NCBI GenBank assembly: GCA_002296965.1
Contig: DBIW01000017.1
Coordinates: 1-35,597 of the forward strand
Length of the DNA: 35,597 bases
Reading direction: 5' to 3'
Origin: Treponema sp. UBA792
GTDB lineage: Bacteria; Spirochaetota; Spirochaetia; Treponematales; Treponemataceae
A model generated the notes under the pieces. That model saw only the letters and a program-made list of their open reading frames with translations, had not been told where the DNA came from and ran no database searches. Below are positions 17,412 to 25,908 of the stretch, piece after piece. Position 1 is the first letter of the stretch, and every line of letters starts with the position of its first letter. A program made the position numbers and the translations under genes.

Positions 17412-17453
17412 AAAAAAAAGCCCCCGCGGAACCGGACAAGGCTACGCGGAGGC
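17412..17453 (-). terminator. strong intrinsic terminator between pflB and pflA
   Basis: On the minus strand a 9-bp GC stem (17445-17453 with 17420-17428, one G-T pair), extended by a few more pairs, is followed by eight T (17412-17419). It lies after pflB and directly before pflA, so it should lower pflA mRNA relative to pflB, matching the catalytic need for little activase. Confidence 0.9.
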
Positions 17454-17477
17454 ATCACAACCTGCAGCTAGCGCTGA

Positions 17478-19778
17478 TTACAGGCTTGCATGGCAGGTAC
17501 GTGCGATAACATCATCCTGCTGTTCTTTTGTAAGATTGATGAAGCGGACGGCATATCCTGAGACCCGGACAGTGAAGTTCGCATATTCAGGTTTCTCCGG
17601 ATGGGCCTGGCAGTCCTTGAGCTTCTCCACGCCGAACACATTGACATTCAGGTGATGCGCGCCCTTGTCAAAATATCCGTCAAGCACGCTTACAAGATTT
17701 CCGATGCGCTCGTCCTCGTCATGTCCAAGGGCATTCGGATTGATTGTCTGCGTATTGGAGATTCCGTCCAGCGCATATTTGTACGGAACCTTCGCGACAG
17801 AGTTGAGGGATTTGATGAGCCCCTTCGTCTCGGCTCCATAGCACGGATTGGCTCCCGGAGAGAACGGCTCGTGGGCCTTGCGTCCGTCCGGAAGCGCGCC
17901 CGTAGCCTTTCCGTACACGACATTTGATGTAATCGTGAGAATTGACGTAGACGGCTCGGCGTTGCGGTATGTCGGATGCTTCCTGATTTTCGCCATGAAA
18001 TCCTTGAGAAGCCATACGGCTATGTCGTCCGCACGGTCATCATCCTGTCCATAGCGCGGGAAATCACCCTCAATCTCGAAATCGCTTGCAAGACCGTGGT
18101 CATCGCGGATCACCTTGACCTTGGCATACTTTATCGCGGAGAGAGAGTCAACCACATGTGAGAATCCGGCGATACCGGTGGCGAACGTGCGGCGCACGTC
18201 AGTATCTATCAGGGCCATCTCGGCGGCCTCATAATAATACTTGTCATGCATATAATGAATCAGGTTCAGCGTGTTCACATAAAGATCCGCCAGCCACTCA
18301 AGCATCACGTTGAATTTGCGCATGACCTCATCGTAATCAAGATACTCGGAGGTTATAGGCTGAAGCTCCGGTCCGACCTGAGCATAAGGCGTAAGACCGG
18401 CACCCTCGTCCTTTCCGCCGTTGATCGCGTAAAGAAGAGCCTTGGCGAGATTAGCGCGCGCTCCGAAGAACTGCATCTCCTTTCCGGTCTGTGTCGCAGA
18501 GACGCAGCAGCAGATTGAATAGTCGTCACCCCAGATCGGGCGCATCACGTCATCGTTCTCATACTGGATTGACGAAGTGTCGATAGAGATTTTCGCGGCA
18601 TAGCGGCGGAATGACTCAGGAAGCCTCTTGGAATAGAGCACCGTGATGTTCGGCTCCGGAGACGGCCCCATGTTCTCAAGCGTATGGAGGAAACGGAAGT
18701 CATTTTTCGTGACTTCGGAGCGTCCGTCCTGTCCAAGTCCGGCGACCTCAAGCGTAGCCCAGATAGGATCTCCGGAGAACAGCTGGTTATATGACTCGAT
18801 ACGCGCAAAGCGGACCATACGGAATTTCATGACTATATGGTCAACAAGCTCCTGGGCCTTCTCCTCCGTGAGAATTCCCTTCTTAAGATCGCGCTCGATA
18901 TATATGTCAAGGAACGTGGATATACGGCCGACTGACATTGCCGCACCGTTCTGCGTCTTGATTGCGGCGAGATAGCCGAAATACAGCCACTGGAACGCCT
19001 CCTTTGCGGTTGAGGCGGGCTTTGAGATGTCATATCCGTAAAGGGCGGCCATGGCCTTTATTCCCTTGAGAGCCTTTATCTGCTCGGCGATCTCCTCGCG
19101 CTGACGGATGATGTCCTCGGTCATCGTTCCGTCTCCGCAGTCCAGCTTGTCCTGCTCCTTCTGCGCGATAAGATAGTCTATACCGTAAAGGGCGATACGG
19201 CGGTAATCGCCGACAATGCGTCCGCGTCCGTATGTGTCGGGAAGACCGGTAAGGATATGCGCCTTGCGGGCCGCACGGATCTCAGGGGTGTACACATCGA
19301 ACACCGCATCCGAATGAGTCTTGTGGTATTCGGTGAAAACCTTGTGGAGCTCCTTGTCTGACTCGTATCCGTACATCTGTGTCGACTGCTCGGCCATCTT
19401 GATTCCGCCGAACGGCATAAAAGCCCTTTTGAGCGGCTTGTCCGTCTGAAGTCCGACGACCTGCTCCAGCTCCTTTCCGTCAGCGCAGATATATCCCGGT
19501 CCGTGAGATGTAAGTCCGGTCACGATATCCGTATCCATGTCAAGGACACCGGAACGCTCCTTTCCGTCAAGTCCGACGGATTTCTTGTTGTGCTCCGCCT
19601 TCTGCAGCTTCTGGAGCTCATCGAACAATTTTCTTGTGGCCTCTGTGGGGCCCGCAAGGAAAGACTGATCTCCACTATATTCTGTATAGTTACTCTGGAT
19701 AAAATCGCGGACATTCACCTCGCTTGTCCACAGACCTTTCGGGTTGAAGCCATCCCATTCAGTTCTCATTTCCATCAT
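17478..19778 (-). CDS. pflB: formate C-acetyltransferase (pyruvate formate-lyase)
   Basis: Cleaves pyruvate with CoA to acetyl-CoA and formate, the central step of anaerobic fermentation. The 766-residue protein has the paired active-site cysteines at 424-425 (SICCCVS; Cys423 makes a run of three), the [15 protein letters not shown] block, and the C-terminal glycyl-radical motif RVSGYAV with Gly741. Length and motif spacing agree with E. coli PflB. Tandem ATGs at 19778 and 19775 are served by GAGG; the second has the better spacing. The leader includes a 6-bp GC hairpin near 19803-19823 and the palindrome GTTTGCAAAC at 19897-19906, but I see no convincing promoter. Confidence 0.97.
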   Translation of the reverse strand: MMEMRTEWDGFNPKGLWTSEVNVRDFIQSNYTEYSGDQSFLAGPTEATRKLFDELQKLQKAEHNKKSVGLDGKERSGVLDMDTDIVTGLTSHGPGYICADGKELEQVVGLQTDKPLKRAFMPFGGIKMAEQSTQMYGYESDKELHKVFTEYHKTHSDAVFDVYTPEIRAARKAHILTGLPDTYGRGRIVGDYRRIALYGIDYLIAQKEQDKLDCGDGTMTEDIIRQREEIAEQIKALKGIKAMAALYGYDISKPASTAKEAFQWLYFGYLAAIKTQNGAAMSVGRISTFLDIYIERDLKKGILTEEKAQELVDHIVMKFRMVRFARIESYNQLFSGDPIWATLEVAGLGQDGRSEVTKNDFRFLHTLENMGPSPEPNITVLYSKRLPESFRRYAAKISIDTSSIQYENDDVMRPIWGDDYSICCCVSATQTGKEMQFFGARANLAKALLYAINGGKDEGAGLTPYAQVGPELQPITSEYLDYDEVMRKFNVMLEWLADLYVNTLNLIHYMHDKYYYEAAEMALIDTDVRRTFATGIAGFSHVVDSLSAIKYAKVKVIRDDHGLASDFEIEGDFPRYGQDDDRADDIAVWLLKDFMAKIRKHPTYRNAEPSTSILTITSNVVYGKATGALPDGRKAHEPFSPGANPCYGAETKGLIKSLNSVAKVPYKYALDGISNTQTINPNALGHDEDERIGNLVSVLDGYFDKGAHHLNVNVFGVEKLKDCQAHPEKPEYANFTVRVSGYAVRFINLTKEQQDDVIARTCHASL

Positions 19779-19977
19779 GAAACCTCATAATTTGTTTTTT
19801 TGCCGCCGGAGCGGTTCCGGCAGCTGATCATAAACTCAACTTCGGTCTAGGATTTTAATGCAAAAAACACCTTCTTTCAATATATAATAGGAAAATGTTT
19901 GCAAACCGTCATATTTATTTGTAATAACTACAATATTATATTAATAACACAAAAACAGAATGTCAATATCCGGACAC

Positions 19978-20003
19978 AAAAAAGGCCGCCCCCATGGACG
20001 GCC
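19978..20003 (-). terminator. intrinsic terminator after the small membrane protein gene
   Basis: On the minus strand GGCCGTCC (19996-20003), a four-base loop and GGGCGGCC (19984-19991) form an 8-bp stem with one wobble, followed by six T. It begins ten bases after the stop of the 78-residue protein gene. Confidence 0.85.
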
Positions 20004-20013
20004 GCGAATTCTG

Positions 20014-20250
20014 TCAGCTGTTCTGTGACTCCTGTTTTCTGGCTTCCTCCTCCTCCTTCTTCGCCTCCTTCTTGTCCTTTATATCGGCAGCACCGATAAA
20101 AAGACAGATTAGGCCGATAAAGGCCGCCAGCACCGGAGCGCATCCCTTAAGGAACGACACGACGTCAGCTCCCCAGGCAAGGGGAAAAGCCGGTATCACG
20201 GAAAAAACAGTAAAACAGATGAACACTACACCTATCACAATCGAAAGCAC
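20014..20250 (-). CDS. small two-helix membrane protein with charged tail, unknown function
   Basis: I do not recognise this 78-residue protein. Two hydrophobic segments (about 2-22 and 38-58) are followed by a Lys/Glu-rich cytoplasmic-looking tail (DIKDKKEAKKEEEEARKQ). A GTG at 20250 is preferred because AGGAG lies six bases upstream; the ATG at 20256 abuts that site. It has its own promoter and terminator and is therefore a single-gene unit, which supports it as real despite its size. It is divergent from azlC. Confidence 0.65.
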   Translation of the reverse strand: MLSIVIGVVFICFTVFSVIPAFPLAWGADVVSFLKGCAPVLAAFIGLICLFIGAADIKDKKEAKKEEEEARKQESQNS

Positions 20251-20281
20251 AAGCATCTCCTGTCAATTGGATTTGACAATA

Positions 20282-20310
20282 AATCTAGCACAAATTTCCC
20301 GTCTGAACAA
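20282..20310 (-). promoter_or_regulatory. candidate promoter of the small membrane protein gene
   Basis: On the minus strand TTGTTC (20305-20310), a 17-base spacer and TAGATT (20282-20287) precede the gene by about 30 bases. The leader contains the inverted repeat TGTCAA/TTGACA (20261-20278). Confidence 0.42.
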
Positions 20311-20323
20311 GTAAAAAAGCCGA

Positions 20324-20352
20324 TTGCAAAGCCCTCTCAAAATGATTATACT
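20324..20352 (+). promoter_or_regulatory. promoter of azlCD, predicted leaderless start
   Basis: TTGCAA (20324-20329), a 17-base spacer and TATACT (20347-20352) end exactly seven bases before the ATG at 20360. The predicted first transcribed base is the A of the start codon, the same geometry as at bioY. Confidence 0.62.
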
Positions 20353-20359
20353 CGCGCGC

Positions 20360-21112
20360 ATGGACAGAAAATGCTTCTCCGCGGCGTTCAGGACATCTCT
20401 TCCTGTGCTTTTCGGATACCTTGCGATCGGAATCGCATTCGGTCTGATGATTACAGATGCCGGCTACCCGTGGTGGATGTCTCCGGTGATGAGCATAACG
20501 ATGTATGCCGGAGCCGGGCAGTATATGGCGGCAGGACTTTTCGCCGCCGGAGTTCCGCTCGGAATGATAGTAATAACGGAGCTCCTGGTGAACATCAGGC
20601 ACATTGTTTACGGACTCTCGCTGATAACGAAATTCAACGGATGCGGAAAATGGAAGCCATATCTTGTATTCGCCCTGACGGACGAGACATATTCACTTCT
20701 GACATCGACTGACGTGCCGGAGGGAATGGATTCCGGCAGCTTCTACGGAACGGTCGCGCTGCTTGACCACATATACTGGATCGCCGGAGGACTGATAGGC
20801 GCGGCGGCAGGCACCATACTTCCCTTCAGTCCGGACGGTGTTGATTTTGCCCTTACAGCGCTGTTCCTTGTGCTTACGGTTGACCAGATCGAGAAGACAA
20901 AGGATTATTTTCCGCCGGCTGTAGGAGCCGCAGCCACCGTCATACCGGTGATACTTTACAGAAAAGGAATAATCGGAGAGAGCAGCAACATCCTTATAAT
21001 CGCGCTTGCGGCGGGAATCGCGGTGACGGCGGCGGCAAGAGGTTCATTCATGAGAAACAGGCGGAAGGAAAAGATCCGGGGAATTCAGGACGGAGTACAG
21101 GAGAAAATATGA
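20360..21112 (+). CDS. azlC: AzlC family branched-chain amino acid exporter, large subunit
   Basis: With AzlD forms a two-component exporter of branched-chain amino acids or analogues. The 250-residue protein is strongly hydrophobic and has family segments: LPVLFGYLAIGIAFGLM near the start, MYAGAGQYMAAGLF, and ELLVNIRHIVYGLSL. The start is taken at ATG 20360 because the protein then opens with the usual short basic leader (MDRKCFSAAFRTS) and because the promoter ends seven bases upstream. No ribosome-binding site is visible at this or the other in-frame starts (20342, 20324). It overlaps azlD by four bases. Confidence 0.9.
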   Translation: MDRKCFSAAFRTSLPVLFGYLAIGIAFGLMITDAGYPWWMSPVMSITMYAGAGQYMAAGLFAAGVPLGMIVITELLVNIRHIVYGLSLITKFNGCGKWKPYLVFALTDETYSLLTSTDVPEGMDSGSFYGTVALLDHIYWIAGGLIGAAAGTILPFSPDGVDFALTALFLVLTVDQIEKTKDYFPPAVGAAATVIPVILYRKGIIGESSNILIIALAAGIAVTAAARGSFMRNRRKEKIRGIQDGVQEKI

Positions 21113-21444
21113 GCGGACTCAGCATAAAACAGGCTCTCGTGGCGACATTGCTTTCCGCAGCCGTAATACTGGCGGAACGCGCGTTTCCGTTCCTGCTGTT
21201 CTCAAAGCATGAGCCGCCGAAAATAATAAGGTTCATAGAAAAATACATTCCCCCGATGGTCATGTCGGCGCTGTTCGTATACTGCCTAAAGGATATGGAT
21301 TTCACCCTGCCCGGAGGAGAAGGATGCGTCCCATATATCGCCGGAATCGCGGTGACACTGCTGACATATATATGGAAGCACAATCCGCTCGTCAGCATAT
21401 TCGGAGGAACCGGCATATATATGATCCTAACCAGAATTCTTTAA
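21109..21444 (+). CDS. azlD: AzlD family small subunit of branched-chain amino acid exporter
   Basis: The 111-residue partner of AzlC has about four hydrophobic helices and the family's mid-protein segment (ALFVYCLKDMDF) followed by helices ending near the C-terminus. Its ATG lies in the azlC stop (ATGA), and the pair forms a unit. No terminator of classical type follows; the next hairpins with T runs lie 110-170 bases downstream in the pot leader. Confidence 0.9.
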   Translation: MSGLSIKQALVATLLSAAVILAERAFPFLLFSKHEPPKIIRFIEKYIPPMVMSALFVYCLKDMDFTLPGGEGCVPYIAGIAVTLLTYIWKHNPLVSIFGGTGIYMILTRIL

Positions 21445-21553
21445 CAGCCGCAGCATCAGCTTCGGAACTTTTTTCCCAAACTTTTCCGAAACGTATTGAC
21501 ATAAAAACGTATAAACATCAATCTATGCGTTATAAAACTAAAAACCAGACGGT

Positions 21554-21616
21554 TGTATGCGCCGGCATACAGCGCAATGATTTTTTTTACCGTATGTATA
21601 TACGGTTTATTTTTTT
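21554..21616 (+). promoter_or_regulatory. tandem hairpins with T runs in the potA leader (terminator/attenuator candidate)
   Basis: Two perfect 7-bp hairpins stand in a row. TGTATGC-GCCG-GCATACA (21554-21571) is followed nine bases later by eight T (21581-21588). ACCGTAT-GTAT-ATACGGT (21589-21606) is followed by TTATTTTTTT. The second ends four bases before the potA ribosome-binding site. A TTGACA lies at 21496-21501 and TATAAA boxes at 21510 and 21531, so a promoter probably lies upstream and these hairpins belong to the leader. They may end azlCD read-through, attenuate the pot operon, or both. The gap between azlD and potA holds nothing else I can identify. Confidence 0.5.
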
Positions 21617-21634
21617 CATAAGAGGTTGCTTGAG

Positions 21635-22828
21635 TTGAAAGGAAGTCAGGTTACCATTGACCACGTGTCAAAGCAGTTCGGAGATTTCATCGCACTTGAT
21701 GACATAAATTTTACCATAAAGCCCGGAGAATTCTTCTCGCTGCTCGGACCGTCAGGATGCGGAAAGACGACCCTCCTCCGCATAATAGCCGGCTTTGAGT
21801 TTCCTGACGACGGAGCGGTGCTTTTTGACGGAAACAACGTAATTCCGTTTCCTCCCGACAAGAGGCATTCCAACACCGTTTTCCAGACATACGCGCTTTT
21901 TCCGCACATGTCAGTCTATGACAACGTGGCCTTCCCGCTAAGACTCAAAAAGCTCCCCAAGGACGAGATTGACGCCAAGGTCCGTGAGTATGTCCACCTT
22001 GTACAGCTTGACCAGCACATATACAAAAAGCCGAACCAGCTTTCCGGCGGACAGAAGCAGCGTGTCGCCATAGCGCGCGCCCTGATAAACGAGCCGAAAG
22101 TTCTCCTGCTGGACGAGCCGCTCTCCGCGCTTGACGCGAAGCTGCGCGCCAACCTCCTGATAGATCTTGACAACCTTCACGACAAAATCGGCATAACATT
22201 CATCTACGTAACCCACGACCAGAGCGAAGCCCTCTCCGTATCGGACAGAATCGCGGTAATGAACCAGGGGCACGTGCTTCAGATAGGAACACCGTTCGAG
22301 ATATACGAGAGTCCCGCGACACAGTTCGTGGCACAGTTCATCGGCGAGACAAACCTGTTTGACGCCGAGGTCGTGGACTGCATTCCGTTCAGGGCTCCGG
22401 CTTCGGACGAGGAGGAGCACATGGTGACTCTTTGCGTGCCCGAACTGGGACAGCAGGCTCCGCTTGCAAGCGACACCGAGGCGACAGCCGCGCTTGACAG
22501 GTATATGCAGGTCACGGACTACGAGCATACCGAGAAAGGACAGAAAGTCGCAGTCACCGTCCGTCCTGAAAAGATAAGGATAACGCTTGAGCCGCCGGAA
22601 ACAGGCGGACGTACCGACATAAACGTGTTCTGCGGCACGGTCGAGGAGCCGATATATTCAGGTTTCCAGTCCAAATTCTACGTCAAGCTTCAGACCGGGA
22701 AGATAATAAAGGTATTCAAGCAGCACACCGACTATATGGATCAGGGACCGGTAATAAGATGGAAGGACAAGGTGTATGTCTCCTGGTCTGCTGATGACGC
22801 ATACATAGTAGAGGACATCGACAAATGA
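21635..22828 (+). CDS. potA: spermidine/putrescine ABC transporter ATP-binding protein
   Basis: ATPase of the polyamine importer. The 397-residue protein has Walker A GPSGCGKT (38-45... region), Q-loop VFQTYALFPHM, signature LSGGQKQRVAIARAL, Walker B VLLLDEPLSALD, switch VTHDQSEAL, and a C-terminal TOBE regulatory domain (VTVRPEKIRI, FYVKLQTG). The linker before TOBE carries an acidic insert (about 245-290). No ATG is available; TTG at 21635 lies nine bases after AAGAGG (21620-21625), while the in-frame TTG at 21626 touches that site. It heads potABCD; its stop overlaps the potB ATG. Confidence 0.94.
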   Translation: MKGSQVTIDHVSKQFGDFIALDDINFTIKPGEFFSLLGPSGCGKTTLLRIIAGFEFPDDGAVLFDGNNVIPFPPDKRHSNTVFQTYALFPHMSVYDNVAFPLRLKKLPKDEIDAKVREYVHLVQLDQHIYKKPNQLSGGQKQRVAIARALINEPKVLLLDEPLSALDAKLRANLLIDLDNLHDKIGITFIYVTHDQSEALSVSDRIAVMNQGHVLQIGTPFEIYESPATQFVAQFIGETNLFDAEVVDCIPFRAPASDEEEHMVTLCVPELGQQAPLASDTEATAALDRYMQVTDYEHTEKGQKVAVTVRPEKIRITLEPPETGGRTDINVFCGTVEEPIYSGFQSKFYVKLQTGKIIKVFKQHTDYMDQGPVIRWKDKVYVSWSADDAYIVEDIDK

Positions 22829-23745
22829 GTACCGGAAAGCAGAAAGAGACACCGCTGCCCGCCGGAAACAGAAAATCCGCGGGAACATTCTACGCATGGC
22901 CGATGGGAATATGGTTCATCGTGTTCTTCATCGCGCCAATAGTCATAATCTTCATATACAGTTTCCTGAAGAAAGGACTTTACGGCGGTGTGGAGCCTAA
23001 ATTCTCGCTCGACGCATACAGGCAGATGCTCAACCCGAAATACGGCGTGATTGTTCTCAGGACACTCAAGGTATCGCTAATATCGACCGTCATAACGATT
23101 CTCGTATCGCTTCCGTGCGGATATGCGATGGTCAGAAGCAGGCATCAGACTCTGCTCCTTTTCCTCGTGATAATCCCGTTCTGGACAAATTCTCTGATAA
23201 GGATTTTCGCCTGGATGTCGATTCTGAACAACGACGGGCTGCTGAACCAGATTCTGCTGAAGCTGCACATAATAGACTCGTATCTTCCGCTCCTCTACAA
23301 CCAGAAGGCGGTCGTACTCGTGTCGGTATATATGTACATTCCGTACGCGGTGCTCCCGATATTCACGGCGATAGACCGCTTCGACTTCTCGCTGCTTGAG
23401 GCCGCGCGCGACCTTGGAGCGACAAAAACGCAGTCCATGACAAGAATTCTTCTTCCGGGAATAAAAAGCGGCGTGATTTCCGCGCTCATATTCACATTCA
23501 TCCCGATTTTCGGAGCATACACCGTTCCGCTCATTGTCGGCGGAAAGGACTCGTATATGCTCGGAAACATCATCGTCGATCAGGTCCAGAGAACCCGCAA
23601 CTGGCCGCTGGCCGCGGCGTTCAGCATGGTGATAACGCTTGTCAGTATCGCCGGAATAATCTGGATAACAAAATCCAACGGAACCGGCGCAAAATCCGCG
23701 AAGAATACGGCCAGGGAAGAAAACTACACTTCCGCCCGGAGATGA
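22825..23745 (+). CDS. potB: spermidine/putrescine ABC transporter permease PotB
   Basis: Inner-membrane permease of the polyamine importer, 306 residues. Six hydrophobic helices are evident (first at about 27-47), and the EAA loop that docks to the ATPase reads EAARDLGATKTQSMTRILLPG. The ATG at 22825 overlaps the potA stop (ATGA), so translation is coupled. A 39-base gap containing GGAGG separates it from potC. Confidence 0.94.
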   Translation: MSTGKQKETPLPAGNRKSAGTFYAWPMGIWFIVFFIAPIVIIFIYSFLKKGLYGGVEPKFSLDAYRQMLNPKYGVIVLRTLKVSLISTVITILVSLPCGYAMVRSRHQTLLLFLVIIPFWTNSLIRIFAWMSILNNDGLLNQILLKLHIIDSYLPLLYNQKAVVLVSVYMYIPYAVLPIFTAIDRFDFSLLEAARDLGATKTQSMTRILLPGIKSGVISALIFTFIPIFGAYTVPLIVGGKDSYMLGNIIVDQVQRTRNWPLAAAFSMVITLVSIAGIIWITKSNGTGAKSAKNTAREENYTSARR

Positions 23746-23784
23746 CCGCGGGCAGCCGGAACATTTCTTGAATTTGGAGGAAAG

Positions 23785-24666
23785 ATGAACCATCCTTTTT
23801 ATATATTCCTTCACAGCGCGATGTCAGGCAGGGGACGCCCGAACGGAGAGCCGTCGCGCCACGCGCGCAAAAACTGGAAGAACAGGCAGAGGAATTTCTC
23901 GTTCTCAAAGACAGTGCTTTATCTTACGCTACTGTTTCTCTTCATTCCGCTTTTCGTGATAATAATATATTCCTTCAACGAGGGAAAAAGCGCGGAATTC
24001 ACACGTCCGTCGCTGATCTGGTACAGACAGCTGGTCACCGGCTCCGGCGACCTCTGGCGTTCGCTTCTGAACAGCGTGATTGTCGCCCTGTCATCGGCAT
24101 TCGTATCGACGGTCCTGGGAACGGCGGCCTCAATCGGCGTGAACTGGTACAGCTTCCGCGGAAAGAAATTCATAAACACAATCACCTACCTGCCGATGGT
24201 TCTGCCGGAGGTAATAGTCGGAATATCAATGCTGATCTTCTTCAGCGGAATAAGGCTTCCGCTGGGACTGTTCACGATTTTCGCCGCGCACACGACATTC
24301 TGCCTGCCTTTCGTCTACCTCATGGTGAACGCGCGCCTGGACGAATTCGACTTCTCAATTGTGGAGGCGGCGCATGATCTCGGTGCCACGGAGATTCAGA
24401 CAATGACGAAAGTGGTGATTCCGGCGATAATGCCGGGAATCATGTCCGGATTCATGCTCGCGGTCACAATGTCCCTTGAGGATTTCGTCATAACGTTCTT
24501 CGTGGCGGGGCCGGGTTCCACCACCCTGCCGCTTTATGTGTATTCAATGATAAGATTCGGAGTATCACCGGTGATAAACGCGCTGTCGTTCGTGATGATA
24601 ATATTCACTTGCCTGATAGCGTTTCTGCTCCGCAAGGGGCTGAAGAATTTCGCCGCAAGCCACTAG
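23785..24666 (+). CDS. potC: spermidine/putrescine ABC transporter permease PotC
   Basis: Second permease of the importer, 293 residues. The EAA loop reads EAAHDLGATEIQTMTKVVIPA, and the downstream SLEDFVITFFVAGPGSTTLPL segment is typical of PotC. The N-terminus has an extra basic, hydrophilic stretch of about 40 residues before the first helix. I kept the ATG at 23785 because GGAGG lies five bases upstream; no equally good later start is visible. Three hairpins separate it from potD. Confidence 0.94.
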   Translation: MNHPFYIFLHSAMSGRGRPNGEPSRHARKNWKNRQRNFSFSKTVLYLTLLFLFIPLFVIIIYSFNEGKSAEFTRPSLIWYRQLVTGSGDLWRSLLNSVIVALSSAFVSTVLGTAASIGVNWYSFRGKKFINTITYLPMVLPEVIVGISMLIFFSGIRLPLGLFTIFAAHTTFCLPFVYLMVNARLDEFDFSIVEAAHDLGATEIQTMTKVVIPAIMPGIMSGFMLAVTMSLEDFVITFFVAGPGSTTLPLYVYSMIRFGVSPVINALSFVMIIFTCLIAFLLRKGLKNFAASH

Positions 24667-24681
24667 TTCCAATGTACAACC

Positions 24682-24762
24682 GGAATTCCACGTCCCTGTG
24701 GAATTCCTACGCGCAGAAAGGAAGTCGTTGATCATCACTCTGCGCATCGGGACAGAAGTCCC
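24682..24762 (+). other. three successive hairpins between potC and potD
   Basis: A perfect 10-bp stem GGAATTCCAC/GTGGAATTCC with a six-base loop (24682-24707) is followed by a 6-bp stem GCGCAG/CTGCGC (24711-24745) and a 5-bp stem GGGAC-AGAA-GTCCC (24749-24762). None has a proper T run. Such structures before a binding-protein gene can protect or process mRNA so that it is made in larger amounts than the permeases. The SBP's ribosome-binding site AGAGGG lies just beyond. Confidence 0.6.
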
Positions 24763-24789
24763 ATCACTCTTCTTTTCAGAGGGTTCAAA

Positions 24790-25836
24790 ATGAAAAGAAC
24801 CGCTTTTTCTGCAATGGCCGCCGTAATCTGCGGCTGTATCGGGTTGTCATCATGCTCACGCGGAGACGACAACACATTGTATCTGTTCAACTGGACATAC
24901 TACACACCGGATTCAGTGCTCAGACAGTTCGAGCAGGAATACAGCTGCACGGTAAAAGTTGACACCTTCGACTCAAACGAGGTCATGTACGCAAAGCTCA
25001 AGGCCGGAGCGTCAGGATATGACATAACTTTCCCGTCACAGGACTACACGTCGATAATGATAAACCAGGGAATGCTCAGGGAAATCGACAGAACCAGCTT
25101 CCCGAATTCCTCGCACATAAATCCGGCTGTGCTGCAGAAAACGACATTCGATCCGGAAATGAGATGGTCGGTTCCCTATTACATGGGAGCTGCGGGTATC
25201 TCCGTAAACAAGCAGAAAGTCCGGGAATATGACAGAAGCTGGAGCATCTTTGCCCGGACAGACCTGAAGGGACATATGACCATGATGGACGATATGCGCG
25301 AGGTGATAGGAGACGCGCTCGCATTCAGCGGATATTCGGTGAACACTACCGACATGGCGGTCCTCAAATCCGCCGCGGATCTGGTAAGCTCAAAGTGGAA
25401 GCCCAATCTTGTGAAATTCGACGCCGAGGGATTCGGAAAATCATTCGCGTCAGGCGATTTCTGGGTCTGCCAGGGCTACGCAGAGGTTGTATACGGCGAG
25501 GTTCCGGAAGACAGGCAGGCCGACATGATTGATTTCTTTATTCCAGAGGAAGGCGGCCCGATGTACATAGATTCAATGGTGATTCTTAAAAATTCAAAGC
25601 ACTATGACCTTGCGATGAAATTCATCGACTTCATACACCGGCCGGACATATATGTCCAGTTCCTCGACAATTTCCGTTTTCCCGGATTCGTCAACCCTGA
25701 TGCCGACGGCATAAGAAAGACGGTTCCGCTGTACCGCTCGGAAGAGATGGAGCGCTGCGAGCTCAAACTCGACATAGGAGCGGATCTTGAGAAATACAAC
25801 GAGCTCTGGCAGGACATAAGATTCTCCGCCGACTGA
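24790..25836 (+). CDS. potD: polyamine-binding lipoprotein PotD
   Basis: Extracytoplasmic receptor of the polyamine importer, 348 residues. A lipoprotein signal with lipobox LSSC (Cys22) anchors it to the membrane. The mature part opens with the PotD-like LYLFNWTYYTPDSVL and contains YDITFPSQDY, VPYYMGAAGI and a C-terminal RFPGFVNPDA, all familiar from PotD/PotF proteins. The ATG at 24790 has AGAGGG seven bases upstream. It is last in the operon and followed by an intrinsic terminator. Confidence 0.95.
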   Translation: MKRTAFSAMAAVICGCIGLSSCSRGDDNTLYLFNWTYYTPDSVLRQFEQEYSCTVKVDTFDSNEVMYAKLKAGASGYDITFPSQDYTSIMINQGMLREIDRTSFPNSSHINPAVLQKTTFDPEMRWSVPYYMGAAGISVNKQKVREYDRSWSIFARTDLKGHMTMMDDMREVIGDALAFSGYSVNTTDMAVLKSAADLVSSKWKPNLVKFDAEGFGKSFASGDFWVCQGYAEVVYGEVPEDRQADMIDFFIPEEGGPMYIDSMVILKNSKHYDLAMKFIDFIHRPDIYVQFLDNFRFPGFVNPDADGIRKTVPLYRSEEMERCELKLDIGADLEKYNELWQDIRFSAD

Positions 25837-25842
25837 CAGAAA

Positions 25843-25882
25843 GGCGGGAAGCCGCAGATACAACCGCTTCCCGCCGTCTTTT
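25843..25882 (+). terminator. intrinsic terminator of the pot operon
   Basis: A perfect 10-bp GC-rich stem (25843-25852 with 25866-25875) and 13-base loop are followed by GTCTTTT. It lies seven bases after the potD stop and between converging genes, so it may also help end oleate hydratase transcripts. Confidence 0.75.
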
Positions 25883-25908
25883 GCCTCAATTGCCGATGCC
25901 GGTTCAGG

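Noticed and set aside
21938..22528. 196-codon minus-strand frame inside potA
   Set aside because: Antisense shadow of an ABC ATPase gene.
23077..23814. 245-codon minus-strand frame inside potB
   Set aside because: Antisense shadow, very Arg/Tyr-rich, no motifs.
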